Shown: positions 8,733 through 16,792 of the stretch, one piece after another | Layout of the letters: every line of letters starts with the position of its first letter | How positions within the stretch are numbered: the first letter of the stretch is position 1 | Assembly: GCA_023387695.1 (NCBI GenBank) | Contig: JAEWHT010000370.1 | Coordinates: 1 to 40,337 of the forward strand | Reading direction: 5' to 3' | DNA: 40,337 bases | Origin: Pseudomonadota bacterium | GTDB lineage: Bacteria > Pseudomonadota > Alphaproteobacteria > Rhizobiales > Xanthobacteraceae | Program-made: the position numbers and the translations under genes | Notes under the pieces: model-generated | What the model saw: the letters and a program-made list of their open reading frames with translations, nothing else | The model's database searches: none | What the model was told of the DNA's origin: nothing

Positions 8733-9602
8733 TCAACGCGCAGCCGTGCGGCCGAACAGGCCGTTCGGGCGCCAGATCAGGATCACGATCATCATGGTGT
8801 AGATTACGAAGGGTCCCATCTTCGGCACGTAATATTTGCCGGCGACGTCGCCGATGCCGAGCAGGAGCGAAGCCAAAAACGGTCCGGTGATCGAGGAGGA
8901 GCCGCCGACCGTGACCACGATCAGGAAGTAGATCATGAACTTCAGCGGGAAGTACGGATCGAGGCCGAGGATCTCGGCGCTCAGCGCACCGCCAAGACCT
9001 GCGAGGCCACATCCAAAAGCGAACGTGAAGGCGAACACCTGCGGCACGTTGATGCCGAGGCCGCTGGCGGCGCGGGGATCATCGACGGCGGCGCGCAAGC
9101 GGCTGCCGAAGCGCGTCTTCGCCAACACCATCTGCAGAGCGATGGTGAGCAGGCCGCAGATCACGATGATCATCAGCCGGTAGCGGCCGATGCCGACGCC
9201 GAACAGGTCGAACTGGCCCTCAAGCGCAGCCGGCAAATTGATGAACACACGCGATGAGCCTTGGATGTAGTCCACGGCCGCGACCGACATGAAGGTCAGG
9301 CCGATCGTGAACAACACCTGGTCGAGATGACTGCGCGTATAGAGGTGACGATAGAGCGTGCGCTCGAGCACGATGCCGATCACCGCGGACGAGACGAAAG
9401 CAAGCGGCAGCGCCGCGAAGAACGGCCAGCCATGCTGGTTCACCAACAGCATGCAGACATAGCCGCCGGCCATTGCGAAGGCACCATGAGCGAGATTGAC
9501 GAAGTTCATCAGGCCGAGCGTGACCGCGAGCCCGCAGGCGAGCACGAACAGCAGCATGCCGTAGGCAACGCCATCGAACAGGTTGGTGAGAATTGAGGTC
9601 AT
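8733..9602 (-). CDS. livH: ABC transporter permease LivH (operon 1)
   Basis: The 289-residue inner-membrane permease has the LivH hallmark GLAVTLGLMNFVNLAHGAFAM near residues 24-44 and the FGSRLRAAVDDPRAASGLGI loop that contacts the ATPases. It has about eight membrane segments. No strong Shine-Dalgarno precedes ATG 9602, which lies 132 bases downstream of the binding-protein stop. Two hairpins occupy that gap, so livH may be translated or transcribed at a lower level than the binding protein. It forms the channel with LivM. Confidence 0.92.
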   Translation of the reverse strand: MTSILTNLFDGVAYGMLLFVLACGLAVTLGLMNFVNLAHGAFAMAGGYVCMLLVNQHGWPFFAALPLAFVSSAVIGIVLERTLYRHLYTRSHLDQVLFTIGLTFMSVAAVDYIQGSSRVFINLPAALEGQFDLFGVGIGRYRLMIIVICGLLTIALQMVLAKTRFGSRLRAAVDDPRAASGLGINVPQVFAFTFAFGCGLAGLGGALSAEILGLDPYFPLKFMIYFLIVVTVGGSSSITGPFLASLLLGIGDVAGKYYVPKMGPFVIYTMMIVILIWRPNGLFGRTAAR

Positions 9603-9686
9603 CGAAGGTCGATCGGTCCTGGGCGTTCGTCAAACCGGGGTAGCGCGGATGCGCTGACCCCGGAATTTCGTCTCAACGATGTCTGG

Positions 9687-9737
9687 ATCCCGGATGCGCG
9701 CCAAGCGCGCTCCGGGATGACCCGCTTTCGCGGGTCA
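9687..9737. repeat. Pair of REP-like hairpins between binding-protein gene and livH
   Basis: Hairpin 1 has outer arms ATCCCGGA (9687-9694) and TCCGGGAT (9711-9718), with inner arms GCGCGC/GCGCGC around a CAA loop. Hairpin 2 is TGACCCGC TTTC GCGGGTCA (9718-9737), a perfect 8-base stem that contains the stop codon of the binding-protein gene. No run of T follows, so this looks more like an mRNA-stabilising or attenuating element than a simple terminator. Confidence 0.72.
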
Positions 9738-10919
9738 CTTCTTCGTCTTGCCGAGGTCCTTGACGGCTTCGAAGACCTGGAACTCGATATTGTAGAGTTC
9801 GCCATCAGTCTTCGACCTTGCGACCCTGCGGATGTAGATATTCTGGATGATGTCGCGGGTCTCGGGATCGATCGAGATCGGGCCGCGCGGGCTTTCCCAC
9901 TTCATCCCCTTCATGGCTTCGACCAGCTTGGTGCCGTCGGTATCGCCGTTGGTCTTCTTCAGCGCCTCGTATATGAGGTGGATTCCGTCATAGCCGCTGA
10001 CCGCCATGAAGCCCGGACGGCTGTTGAAGTCCTTCTTGTACGCGGCGACGAAGTCCTTGTTCATCTGCGAGGGATGGGCCGCGGAATACAGATGCGCGGT
10101 CACGGTGCCGATGACGGCATCGCCCATGTTGTTGAGGAGATCGTCGTCGGTGACGTCGCCCGGCCCGATCACCTTGATGCCGGCCTTGTCGAGGCCGCGC
10201 TCGGCATATTGCTTCATGAAGTTGCCGCCCTGGCCCGCCGGCACGAACACGAAGATCGCGTCGGGCTTGGCATCCTTCATGCGCTGGAGGAACGGCGCGA
10301 AGTCGGGATTCTGCAGCGGCACCTTGACCTCTTCAACCACCTCGCCGCCACCGGCGGTGAAGTTCTGCTTGAAGAAGTTCAGCGCATCGTTGCCCGGCGC
10401 GTAGTCGGAGGTCAGCGTCGCCACCTTCTTGATGCCGTTCTGCGCCGCCCAGTCGCCGATGATGGTGGAGGACTGCGCAAGCGTGAAGCTCGTGCGCACG
10501 ATATAGGGCGAGCGCTCGGTGATGATCGAGGTACCCGCCGCCATCACGATTTCCGGAATCTTGGCTTGCGTTGCGAGGGGTGCCGCCGCCAATGCCGCCG
10601 GCGTCACGCCGAAGCCTGCGATGAAGTTGACCTTGTCGTTGACGATCAACTCCTGCGCGGCGGTCTTGGTCTTGTCCGGGATCGCGGCGTCGTCCTTGAG
10701 GATGATCTCGATCTTCTTGCCGGCGACCGTGTCGCCGTTCTGCTTCATGTACAACTTGATCGCGTTCTCGATCTGCTTGCCGGTCGAGGCCTGGCCGCCG
10801 GTCATCGGCAGGATCAGGCCGACCTTGACGGTGTCTTCCGCCTTGGCCGGCGCTAAGGCCGCAAGTCCCGTGACGAAGGCAACCGCGGCTGCCTGAGAAA
10901 ACCATTTACGTTCGAACAT
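9735..10919 (-). CDS. Periplasmic substrate-binding protein of Liv-type ABC transporter (operon 1)
   Basis: The 394-residue protein begins with a Sec signal peptide (MFERKWFSQAAAVAFVTGL..., cut after AKA near residue 27). The type I periplasmic-binding fold follows: VGLILPMTGGQASTGKQIENAIKL, then FIAGFGVTPAALAAAPLA and VSGYDGIHLIYEAL. It captures the ligand and delivers it to LivHM. The ligand is not determined: such proteins in rhizobia bind branched-chain amino acids, amides, or aromatic and dicarboxylic acids. A GGGGAGGG ribosome site precedes ATG 10919. It is the first gene of the operon, and the 531-base upstream region carries operator-like palindromes. Confidence 0.92.
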   Translation of the reverse strand: MFERKWFSQAAAVAFVTGLAALAPAKAEDTVKVGLILPMTGGQASTGKQIENAIKLYMKQNGDTVAGKKIEIILKDDAAIPDKTKTAAQELIVNDKVNFIAGFGVTPAALAAAPLATQAKIPEIVMAAGTSIITERSPYIVRTSFTLAQSSTIIGDWAAQNGIKKVATLTSDYAPGNDALNFFKQNFTAGGGEVVEEVKVPLQNPDFAPFLQRMKDAKPDAIFVFVPAGQGGNFMKQYAERGLDKAGIKVIGPGDVTDDDLLNNMGDAVIGTVTAHLYSAAHPSQMNKDFVAAYKKDFNSRPGFMAVSGYDGIHLIYEALKKTNGDTDGTKLVEAMKGMKWESPRGPISIDPETRDIIQNIYIRRVARSKTDGELYNIEFQVFEAVKDLGKTKK

Positions 10920-11158
10920 CAGATGTCCCTCCCCTTCATTCCTGATCTCTTGTGCGCTGGACCGGTTGCCCCGGTCCTTGCCTCACCTTACCGCACGCAC
11001 GAGCGATATCGCGCGTCACATGGCGTCTTTCGCGCCCTCATTGTCAATCGGACGTTTGGCGACCATTCGGCGCAAGCCGCGCGTTCCGTTAACAAGCGTG
11101 GAAAGCGATGTCGCGGTTACGCCGGGGTAACCCGAGCACCTCGAGCCCATCCACTTTC

Positions 11159-11178
11159 ATTTGTACGAATGTACAAAT
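11159..11178. promoter_or_regulatory. Operator-like inverted repeat ATTTGTAC-GAAT-GTACAAAT
   Basis: A perfect 8-base inverted repeat with a 4-base spacer lies 240 bases before the binding-protein start and about 270 bases before the lipoprotein start. The symmetric TTTGTAC/GTACAAA shape is typical of TetR-family operators. The cognate regulator is not in this window. Confidence 0.55.
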
Positions 11179-11336
11179 AAAATGGACCTGTCAACGAAAA
11201 AGCCCCGCCGCCGACCAAGCCAGATTGTCGCGAGCCGATCGTCCGCAGTCTAGGAATGCGGCCATCCGGGTGGATGGAGAATTTCGCCATTCATTTGCAG
11301 AATTCGGACATCGGCCAAGGAGCGCGGCCATTGATT

Positions 11337-11354
11337 TAGGTATTTAAATACCTA
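11337..11354. promoter_or_regulatory. Perfect 18-base palindrome TAGGTATTTAAATACCTA
   Basis: A fully symmetric AT-rich palindrome without spacer lies 97 bases before the lipoprotein ATG. It is unlikely by chance in such a GC-rich genome, so it is a candidate binding site for a dimeric regulator. The regulator and its effect are unknown. Confidence 0.5.
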
Positions 11355-11450
11355 TCTCGAATAAGCCAATTTTACCGAGTTGAAGGCTACCGTACCTGAC
11401 CGCTGGTTATCCGGCGTCCGACCACCCGTTCCGATCCCGGCGCCCTTACG

Positions 11451-11735
11451 ATGTCCATGCGTTCCCATTCTCTCCTGCTTCTCGTCGTGCTCTCGGCGGG
11501 CCTGTCCGGCTGCGGCACCGTGAACGAGAAGCTTTCGGCCGGCATGGGAGACTACGTCCCGCAATGGGCCGGCGGCCTGCCGGCGGACGCGCCGCCGCGG
11601 CCGGGCACGCCGCAATACGACGCCTACATGAAGGAGCGCGAGCGCAAGCGGCTGCTGCCGGCGACCGATCGCGAAAAGGAAGAGCAGGCGCAGAAGGGCG
11701 CGACCGGATCGACGTCGGGCGACGCGATCCGCTAG
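11451..11735 (+). CDS. Small conserved-type outer lipoprotein, function unknown
   Basis: The 94-residue product has a short basic N-terminus, a hydrophobic run and a lipobox (LSGC, Cys21), so it should be lipid-anchored after signal peptidase II. The mature part is short, Pro-rich in the middle (PADAPPRPGTPQYDAYMKER) and ends in a charged Lys/Glu stretch. No known enzyme motif is seen. A second ATG at 11457 is equally possible as start, since no clear ribosome site precedes either. Its stop codon shares the CTAG at 11732-11735 with the stop of the converging purU gene. Confidence 0.75.
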   Translation: MSMRSHSLLLLVVLSAGLSGCGTVNEKLSAGMGDYVPQWAGGLPADAPPRPGTPQYDAYMKERERKRLLPATDREKEEQAQKGATGSTSGDAIR

Positions 11736-12595
11736 TCCACAAACACCACGGTCTTGCGGCCGTTGAGAATGACACGATCGTCGAGGTGGTAGCGGATCGC
11801 GCGCGCCAGCACGCGACGCTCGATGTCACGGCCCTTGCGGACGAGATCCTCAGGCGTATCGCGATGGCTGATGCGCTCGACGTCCTGATCGATGATCGGA
11901 CCTTCGTCGAGATCGCGCGTGACGTAATGGGCGGTGGCGCCGATCAGCTTCACGCCGCGCTCGTGGGCCTGGTGATAGGGCTTTGCACCCTTGAAGCCCG
12001 GCAGGAACGAATGATGGATGTTGATGCAGCGGCCGGATAGCTTGGCCGACAGATCATCCGACAGGATCTGCATATAGCGAGCGAGCACCACGAGATCGGT
12101 TCCGGTCTTGGCGACGAGATCCAGGATCTGCGCCTCCTGCTCGCGCTTGGTCTCCTTGGTGACCGGCAGATAGTGGAACGGGATGCTGCCGAAATCGAGC
12201 CCGTCATAGACCTCGCGCGGATGGTTGGAGACAATCGCGGCGAGCGTCATCGGCAATTCGCCGGTGCGCCAGCGATAGAGGATGTCGACCAGGCAATGGT
12301 CGGACTTCGACACCAGCAGCATCACCTTGCGATGCGCGGCACGGTCGCGCATCTGCCAGTCCATGCCGAAGCGCTCGGCGATCGCGGCAAAGCCGGTCTG
12401 CAGCGCAGACAGTTCCACGGCGAGATCGGCCGCAGTGAAGACCACGCGCATGAAGAATTTCTTGGTCTCGACGTCGTCGAACTGCTGGGCATCGAGAATG
12501 TTCTGTCCGGAATTCGCCAGGAAGGTCGACACGGCCGAGACGATGCCGGGACGATCCGGACAGGACAGGGTCAGAACGTATTGATGATAGGGCAT
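11732..12595 (-). CDS. purU: Formyltetrahydrofolate deformylase
   Basis: The 287-residue enzyme has an N-terminal ACT domain (about 1-85, LTLSCPDRPGIVSAV) and a formyltransferase-type catalytic domain (about 88-287). Catalytic residues Asn192 and His194 (CINIHHSFLPGFKGA) and Asp230 (DLDEGPIIDQD) are all present. It hydrolyses 10-formyl-tetrahydrofolate to formate and tetrahydrofolate and so balances the one-carbon pool in the cytoplasm. Length and motifs fit PurU rather than PurN, which lacks the ACT domain. The gene is divergent from the HEM4-family gene and converges on the lipoprotein gene with a 4-base overlap. Confidence 0.95.
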   Translation of the reverse strand: MPYHQYVLTLSCPDRPGIVSAVSTFLANSGQNILDAQQFDDVETKKFFMRVVFTAADLAVELSALQTGFAAIAERFGMDWQMRDRAAHRKVMLLVSKSDHCLVDILYRWRTGELPMTLAAIVSNHPREVYDGLDFGSIPFHYLPVTKETKREQEAQILDLVAKTGTDLVVLARYMQILSDDLSAKLSGRCINIHHSFLPGFKGAKPYHQAHERGVKLIGATAHYVTRDLDEGPIIDQDVERISHRDTPEDLVRKGRDIERRVLARAIRYHLDDRVILNGRKTVVFVD

Positions 12596-12751
12596 GGCTG
12601 CTGAAGAGATGGCTCTTGATGAAGGTTTGTGCAGGCTAGCGGAACGATCCGCGATTTGCGTCCTGCTCTAGCACCGAGGCTGCCCTTGCGCCAATCCCGA
12701 CGACGGGGGCAGGATGAATGAACGATTGCGAATTTGACTGGGAGTACGCCC

Positions 12752-13594
12752 ATGGCCGACCGCTTGAACGGCACCCGCATCCTGATCCTGGAAACCCGCG
12801 AGGAGGCGCAGTTTTCAAAGCTTCTGGCCGAGCAAGGCGCCGAGGTCGTGCAATGCCCGATGTTCACCATCCAGGATGCGCCGGACCCCGCCCCGGTCGA
12901 GGCCTGGATCCGACGCGCCATCGACAAGCCGTTCGACGACCTCGTTTTGATGACCGGCGAAGGCCTCCGGCGGATCATGAAGCTGGCGCGCGCTCGCGGG
13001 CTCGACCAGGCCTTTGTCGCGGCGCTGGGCAAATCGCGAAAATTCACCCGCGGACCGAAGCCCGGCAAGGCGCTGCGCGAGAATGGCCTCGAGGCGCAGC
13101 AGACCACGGAGAAGCCAACCACCGAGGGCGTGATCGAGATGCTGGGCAAGCTCGACCTCAGGGGACACCGCCTCGGCCTCCAGCTTTATCCGGACAAGGA
13201 TCATGGCGCGTTGACTAGCGCACTCGCCTTACAAGGCGCCGAGGTCGATACCGTTCTGCCCTATGCCTATGATTCCAAGGCTGCAGATGCCAACATCGTC
13301 GCCGCCATCGACGACATGGCCGAGGGACGAATCGACTCGATCGCGCTCACGAATCTCGGTCAAGTCCGCCGGCTGGTCGAGGCAGCCAAAGCACATGGTA
13401 GCGAAGCTAAGCTGCGCGCAGGATTCGAACGGACACTGATCGCTTCGGTCGGTCCGGCCGTCTCCGGCGAACTCGCCGCACACGGCCTGCGCACGGACAT
13501 CTCACCTGCCGACGAAGCCTATTTCATGCGTCCGCTGATCTCGGCGATGGCTGCAGCCCTCGCGGAGCGAAAGCCGCAAGCTACCGCGAGATAG
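12752..13594 (+). CDS. Uroporphyrinogen-III synthase family (HEM4) protein
   Basis: The 280-residue product shows the two alternating Rossmann-like lobes of HEM4 proteins: RILILETREEAQFSKLLAEQG at the start, FDDLVLMTGEGLRRIMKLA, GHRLGLQLYPDKDHGALTSAL, then DSIALTNLGQVRRLVEAA and IASVGPAVSGELAAHGL. Uroporphyrinogen-III synthases close and invert the linear tetrapyrrole hydroxymethylbilane. Sequence drift in this family is high, and there is no neighbouring heme or cobalamin gene, so it may be a second copy or an adapted relative and not the housekeeping hemD. ATG 12752 has GGGAG about 8 bases upstream; an upstream in-frame TTG at 12734 is less likely. Confidence 0.78.
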   Translation: MADRLNGTRILILETREEAQFSKLLAEQGAEVVQCPMFTIQDAPDPAPVEAWIRRAIDKPFDDLVLMTGEGLRRIMKLARARGLDQAFVAALGKSRKFTRGPKPGKALRENGLEAQQTTEKPTTEGVIEMLGKLDLRGHRLGLQLYPDKDHGALTSALALQGAEVDTVLPYAYDSKAADANIVAAIDDMAEGRIDSIALTNLGQVRRLVEAAKAHGSEAKLRAGFERTLIASVGPAVSGELAAHGLRTDISPADEAYFMRPLISAMAAALAERKPQATAR

Positions 13595-13697
13595 GAGCAG
13601 AGCGCAGAGGCGATGCGCGACGGCTGCGATTGACACGCAAACCGTCAGCGCTAGTTTGCCAGCCAGTAAGAAGAAACCACAAAGGCAGGGAATCGCT

Positions 13698-13721
13698 GTG
13701 ACACGCGTCATCGCGTTGTGA
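13698..13721 (+). other. Possible leader mini-ORF (MTRVIAL) overlapping the MFS start
   Basis: A GTG-started frame of seven codons ends in a TGA (13719-13721) that overlaps the GTG start of the MFS gene (13718-13720). The only good ribosome site here, AGGGAA at 13687-13692, is 5 bases before this mini-ORF and about 25 before the MFS start. Translational coupling is possible; a start-site misread or frameshift is the alternative. Confidence 0.3.
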
Positions 13722-14974
13722 GCGCAACCACACGGCGTTCGGCGCTCGCACCATTCCGCATCCGCAACTATCGTTTCCAGTGGCCGTCCGATCTGCTCAC
13801 CTCCTGGGCGTTCGAAATCGAGACGCTGGTGCTCGGCTGGTACATCCTGGTCGAGACCGGCTCGGTGCTGCTGCTGACCATTCTCGCCTCGCTGCAATAT
13901 ATCGGAACGCTGGTCGCCCCCGTGCTCGGGATGGTCGGCGACCGCATCGGTCACCGCGACCTTCTTGTCATGCTGCGCCTCACCTACACGGTCCTCGCCT
14001 CGACCATCATGGTGTTGGCGCTGACCGGTCATCTGGCGCCGCTCAAGGTGATGATCATCGTGACGATCATGGGCCTGATCCGTTCCTCGGATCTCGGCCT
14101 TCGCAGCGCGCTTCTCGCCGACATCATGCCGGGCGAATTGCTGGTGGGAGCGATCAGCCTGTCGCGCACGACCCAGGACAGCGCGCGCATCGCCGGGGCG
14201 CTGACGGGAGCTGGACTGTTCGCGACCTTCGGCATCGGCAAAGTCTACGCGGTCATCGCCTTCCTTTATTTTGCAGCTGCGATCCTGATGCTGTGCCTGA
14301 CGCGCCCGGCGAAGTCCGCCGAGCATCGCACGGTCGAGAGCCATTCGGGCTCGCGGCTGCTGCGCGATCTCAAGGAAGGCATCGTCTATTCCTGGAACGG
14401 GCCGGCGATGCTGGCAGCACTTTGCGTCGCATTCCTTGCCAATCTCACCGCGTTTCCGCTGACGAATGGATTGCTGCCTTACATCGCGCGCGACATCTTT
14501 CATACAGACCAGACCGGCCTCGGTTATCTCTCGGCGAGCTTCGCCCTGGGCTCGCTGATCGGCTCCGTCACGCTCAGCCTGGTCAGCGGCCTGCGCATCG
14601 CCCGGCTCCTGATCGGTGCCACACTGGCTTGGTACGTGCTGCTGCTGGTGTTCGTCGAAATCAGGACCATGCCGGTCGCCATGGCTTGCCTCGTCGTAGC
14701 CGGCATTGCCCAAAGCATGTCGATGATTTCCGCTGCCGTGATCCTCATGAAGACGGCCAGCGCACATCTGCGCGGCCGCGTGATGGGCGTGCGCATGATG
14801 GTGATCTATGGCCTGCCGATCGGATTGCTCGCGGCCGGAAGCCTGATCGACGTCATCGGCTATTCCGCGACGGGCTCGCTCTATGCCGTCGCGGGCTTCA
14901 TCGCGATGCTGGCGATCGCCATCCGCTGGCGCGCCGACCTCTGGCCTGTGCACGCGCCCGCCAACGCGCGTTAA
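13718..14974 (+). CDS. Major facilitator superfamily transporter
   Basis: The 418-residue inner-membrane protein has about 12 hydrophobic segments. The MFS loop between helices 2 and 3 reads GMVGDRIGHRDLLVMLRL, close to the family G-x-x-x-D-R-x-G-R/H pattern. A second half-repeat starts near residue 220. The N-terminus (FRIRNYRFQWPSDLLTSWAFEIE) resembles the MFS_3/enterobactin-exporter-like group, so drug or metabolite efflux is the likeliest role; the substrate is unknown. The start is a GTG that overlaps a mini-ORF stop. The gene converges with the Crp-type regulator and shares its TTAA stop (14971-14974). Confidence 0.88.
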   Translation: MSATTRRSALAPFRIRNYRFQWPSDLLTSWAFEIETLVLGWYILVETGSVLLLTILASLQYIGTLVAPVLGMVGDRIGHRDLLVMLRLTYTVLASTIMVLALTGHLAPLKVMIIVTIMGLIRSSDLGLRSALLADIMPGELLVGAISLSRTTQDSARIAGALTGAGLFATFGIGKVYAVIAFLYFAAAILMLCLTRPAKSAEHRTVESHSGSRLLRDLKEGIVYSWNGPAMLAALCVAFLANLTAFPLTNGLLPYIARDIFHTDQTGLGYLSASFALGSLIGSVTLSLVSGLRIARLLIGATLAWYVLLLVFVEIRTMPVAMACLVVAGIAQSMSMISAAVILMKTASAHLRGRVMGVRMMVIYGLPIGLLAAGSLIDVIGYSATGSLYAVAGFIAMLAIAIRWRADLWPVHAPANAR

Positions 14975-15645
14975 TCCCCATAGCCGCGCAGCCGCTCGAC
15001 GTTGAGGATGGTGACGCCGCCGTACTCCAGCCGCAGCAATCCCTCTTTCTCCAGCCGGTTCAGCGCGCGGTTGGCGTTCTGGCGCGACATGCCCGAGAGC
15101 GCACCGATCTCCTCCTGGGTAATCTCCAGATGCGCCGTCGATTCCGGATAGAGGATCGGGTTGAACAGCGAGGCGATGCTGCGGGCGAGCCGAGAGGTCG
15201 CATCGAGCGTACGGTTGACCTCGAGCATGCCGATGAACTGGCCGAGCCGCTCGTTGAGCTGACGCACCAGGAAGCGGTTGAAGCCGACGCTGTTCTCGAA
15301 CAGCCACATGAAGGCCGAACGCTCCATCAACGCGACGCGGCTGTCGCGCAGCGCGACCACATCGTAGCGGCGCGGCTCGTTCTTGAGCACGCTCCCCTCG
15401 CCGTACCAGGCGCCCGCCGTCAGCCCGGCAAGACTGGTCTCCTTGCCGTCGCGCGACACCCCGCCCATCTTGGCGAGGCCGCTCACCATGCCTGCCCAAT
15501 AGTCGAATTTATCGCCACGCATGAACACCGTCTCGCCGGTACCATAGGATCGCTCCGTGATCCCGGCGCGGGCGACCTCGATCTCCGCTGGTGTGAGCTC
15601 GCGCGACCAGGCGGCGACGCGCTTCAGTTGATCCTCTGAAATCAT
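14971..15645 (-). CDS. Crp/Fnr-family transcriptional regulator
   Basis: The 224-residue protein has an N-terminal cyclic-nucleotide-binding-type beta-barrel (about 15-115, with GETVFMRGDKFDYW and GAWYGEGSVL). A long dimer helix (about 120-155) and a C-terminal winged helix-turn-helix (about 174-214, EITQEEIGALSGMSRQNANRALNRLEKEGLL) follow. It contains no cysteine, so it is not an iron-sulphur FNR sensor. The cNMP pocket is not the canonical E. coli Crp form, so the ligand is unclear. The gene is divergent from the second Liv operon across 322 bases, which makes that operon a plausible target, along with autoregulation. Confidence 0.9.
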   Translation of the reverse strand: MISEDQLKRVAAWSRELTPAEIEVARAGITERSYGTGETVFMRGDKFDYWAGMVSGLAKMGGVSRDGKETSLAGLTAGAWYGEGSVLKNEPRRYDVVALRDSRVALMERSAFMWLFENSVGFNRFLVRQLNERLGQFIGMLEVNRTLDATSRLARSIASLFNPILYPESTAHLEITQEEIGALSGMSRQNANRALNRLEKEGLLRLEYGGVTILNVERLRGYGD

Positions 15646-15967
15646 GATCGAGAGGCCAGCCGCACCGGTTCGTCACTCCATCCTTCTGTTGCATTGCAAC
15701 ATGATCATTCTCACCACCATCCTACGAAAGATGGAGGCCACAGCCGCCCGAAAAACTTTGTCGCAGAATTGTCAGGCCGGAGACATTTCATAATAGCGCT
15801 TTCCCCTATTCGTGTGATGCGGCTTTTGATCCCAAACGGGTAAGAAAGTGGCACGGCTCCGGTCGGGACCATGTGCTGCATGGTCTCATCGGCATAGCCG
15901 TACTAGGATCGCCGAGAGGAACCGACGAAGAGCGCCACTGAATGCGCCATCAGCGGGAGGGATTTGT
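15646..15967. promoter_or_regulatory. Divergent promoter region between Crp-type regulator and Liv operon 2
   Basis: No gene is visible in these 322 bases. A near-perfect inverted repeat GTTGCA-T-TGCAAC lies at 15688-15700, 43 bases before the regulator start. A possible plus-strand promoter is TTGTCA (15769-15774), 16 bases, TAATAG (15791-15796), followed by a leader of about 170 bases. The spacing is acceptable but the boxes are weak matches. Confidence 0.45.
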
Positions 15968-16792
15968 TTGGTGGCTACCAGTCTCGAAGTGCGCGGCGTG
16001 TCCTTGCGGTTCGGCGGCGTGCGCGCGCTGACCGACGTCAGCTTCGCCATCAACGAGGGCGAGCTGTTCTCGATCATCGGCCCCAACGGCGCCGGCAAGA
16101 CCTCGATCGTGAATTGTATTTCCGGTCGCTATAAGCCGACCGAAGGCCAGCTGTTCTACCAGGGCCGCGACATCACCGGCCTGACGCCGAACGCGCGCCC
16201 CAAGCTCGGCATCGGCCGCACCTTCCAGAATCTCGCGCTCTTCCACCATATGAGCGTGCTCGACAACATCATGGTCGGCCGCCATCACCTCCTAAAGAAC
16301 AATTTCCTCACGGGCTCGCTGTACTGGCTCACCGGCGCCCGCAGGGAAGAGCTCGAGCATCGCCGCAAGGTCGAGGAGATCATCGACTTCCTCGACCTCC
16401 AGTCGGTGCGCAAGGCGACCGCCGGCACCCTCCCCTACGGCCTGCGCAAGCGCGTCGAGCTCGCCCGCGCCATGGCGCTGGAGCCACGCCTTATCCTTCT
16501 CGACGAGCCGATGGCCGGCATGAACTTCGAAGAGAAGGAGGACATGGCCCGCTACATCGTCGACCTGAACGAGGAGTTCGGGATGACGGTGGTTATGATC
16601 GAGCACGACATGGGCGTGGTGATGGACATCTCCCACCGCGTCATGGTGCTGGATTTCGGCCGCAAGATCGCCGAGGGCGATCCGGCCGCAGTGCTTGCCG
16701 ATCCCCACGTCAAGCGCGCCTATCTCGGCGAAGAAGACGAGGCACTGGTCGACCCTGATGATGCGCCGCCGGCGCAGGAGAGCGCGGCATGA
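15968..16792 (+). CDS. livG: Branched-chain amino acid-type ABC transporter ATPase LivG (operon 2)
   Basis: The roughly 274-residue ATPase has Walker A GPNGAGKTS, the LivG-type signature LPYGLRKRVELARAM, Walker B LILLDEPMAGM and IEHDMGVVMDISHRVMVLD. No ATG fits. The protein begins at TTG 15968 or GTG 15971, with a GGGAGGG ribosome site (15955-15961) 6-9 bases upstream; the open frame before this is not coding in character. It ends with an acidic tail (EEDEALVDPDDAPP) unlike the operon 1 copy. The stop overlaps the acyl-CoA ligase start as ATGATG/TGA at 16789-16792, which shows tight coupling. It opens the second Liv operon. Confidence 0.92.
   Translation: MVATSLEVRGVSLRFGGVRALTDVSFAINEGELFSIIGPNGAGKTSIVNCISGRYKPTEGQLFYQGRDITGLTPNARPKLGIGRTFQNLALFHHMSVLDNIMVGRHHLLKNNFLTGSLYWLTGARREELEHRRKVEEIIDFLDLQSVRKATAGTLPYGLRKRVELARAMALEPRLILLDEPMAGMNFEEKEDMARYIVDLNEEFGMTVVMIEHDMGVVMDISHRVMVLDFGRKIAEGDPAAVLADPHVKRAYLGEEDEALVDPDDAPPAQESAA

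Larger units (their letters stand above)
10920..11450. promoter_or_regulatory. Divergent regulatory region between binding-protein gene and lipoprotein gene
   Basis: There is no convincing gene in these 531 bases. A frame of 85 codons from 10923 has no coding character and overlaps the ribosome site region of the opposite gene. The part from about 11150 to 11380 is more AT-rich than its surroundings and contains two perfect palindromes (listed separately). Promoters for the minus-strand Liv operon and the plus-strand lipoprotein are expected here, but I cannot place -35/-10 boxes with confidence. Confidence 0.6.

Noticed and set aside
10923..11180. Possible 85-codon gene in the divergent regulatory region
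   Set aside because: It lies on the ribosome site and promoter side of the opposite gene, has no recognisable features, and crosses an operator-like palindrome.
13502..15499. 665-codon minus-strand frame opposite the MFS gene
   Set aside because: Its product is rich in Arg, His, Gln and Asp with no hydrophobic core. It shadows the MFS and Crp-type genes, both of which are clear family members.
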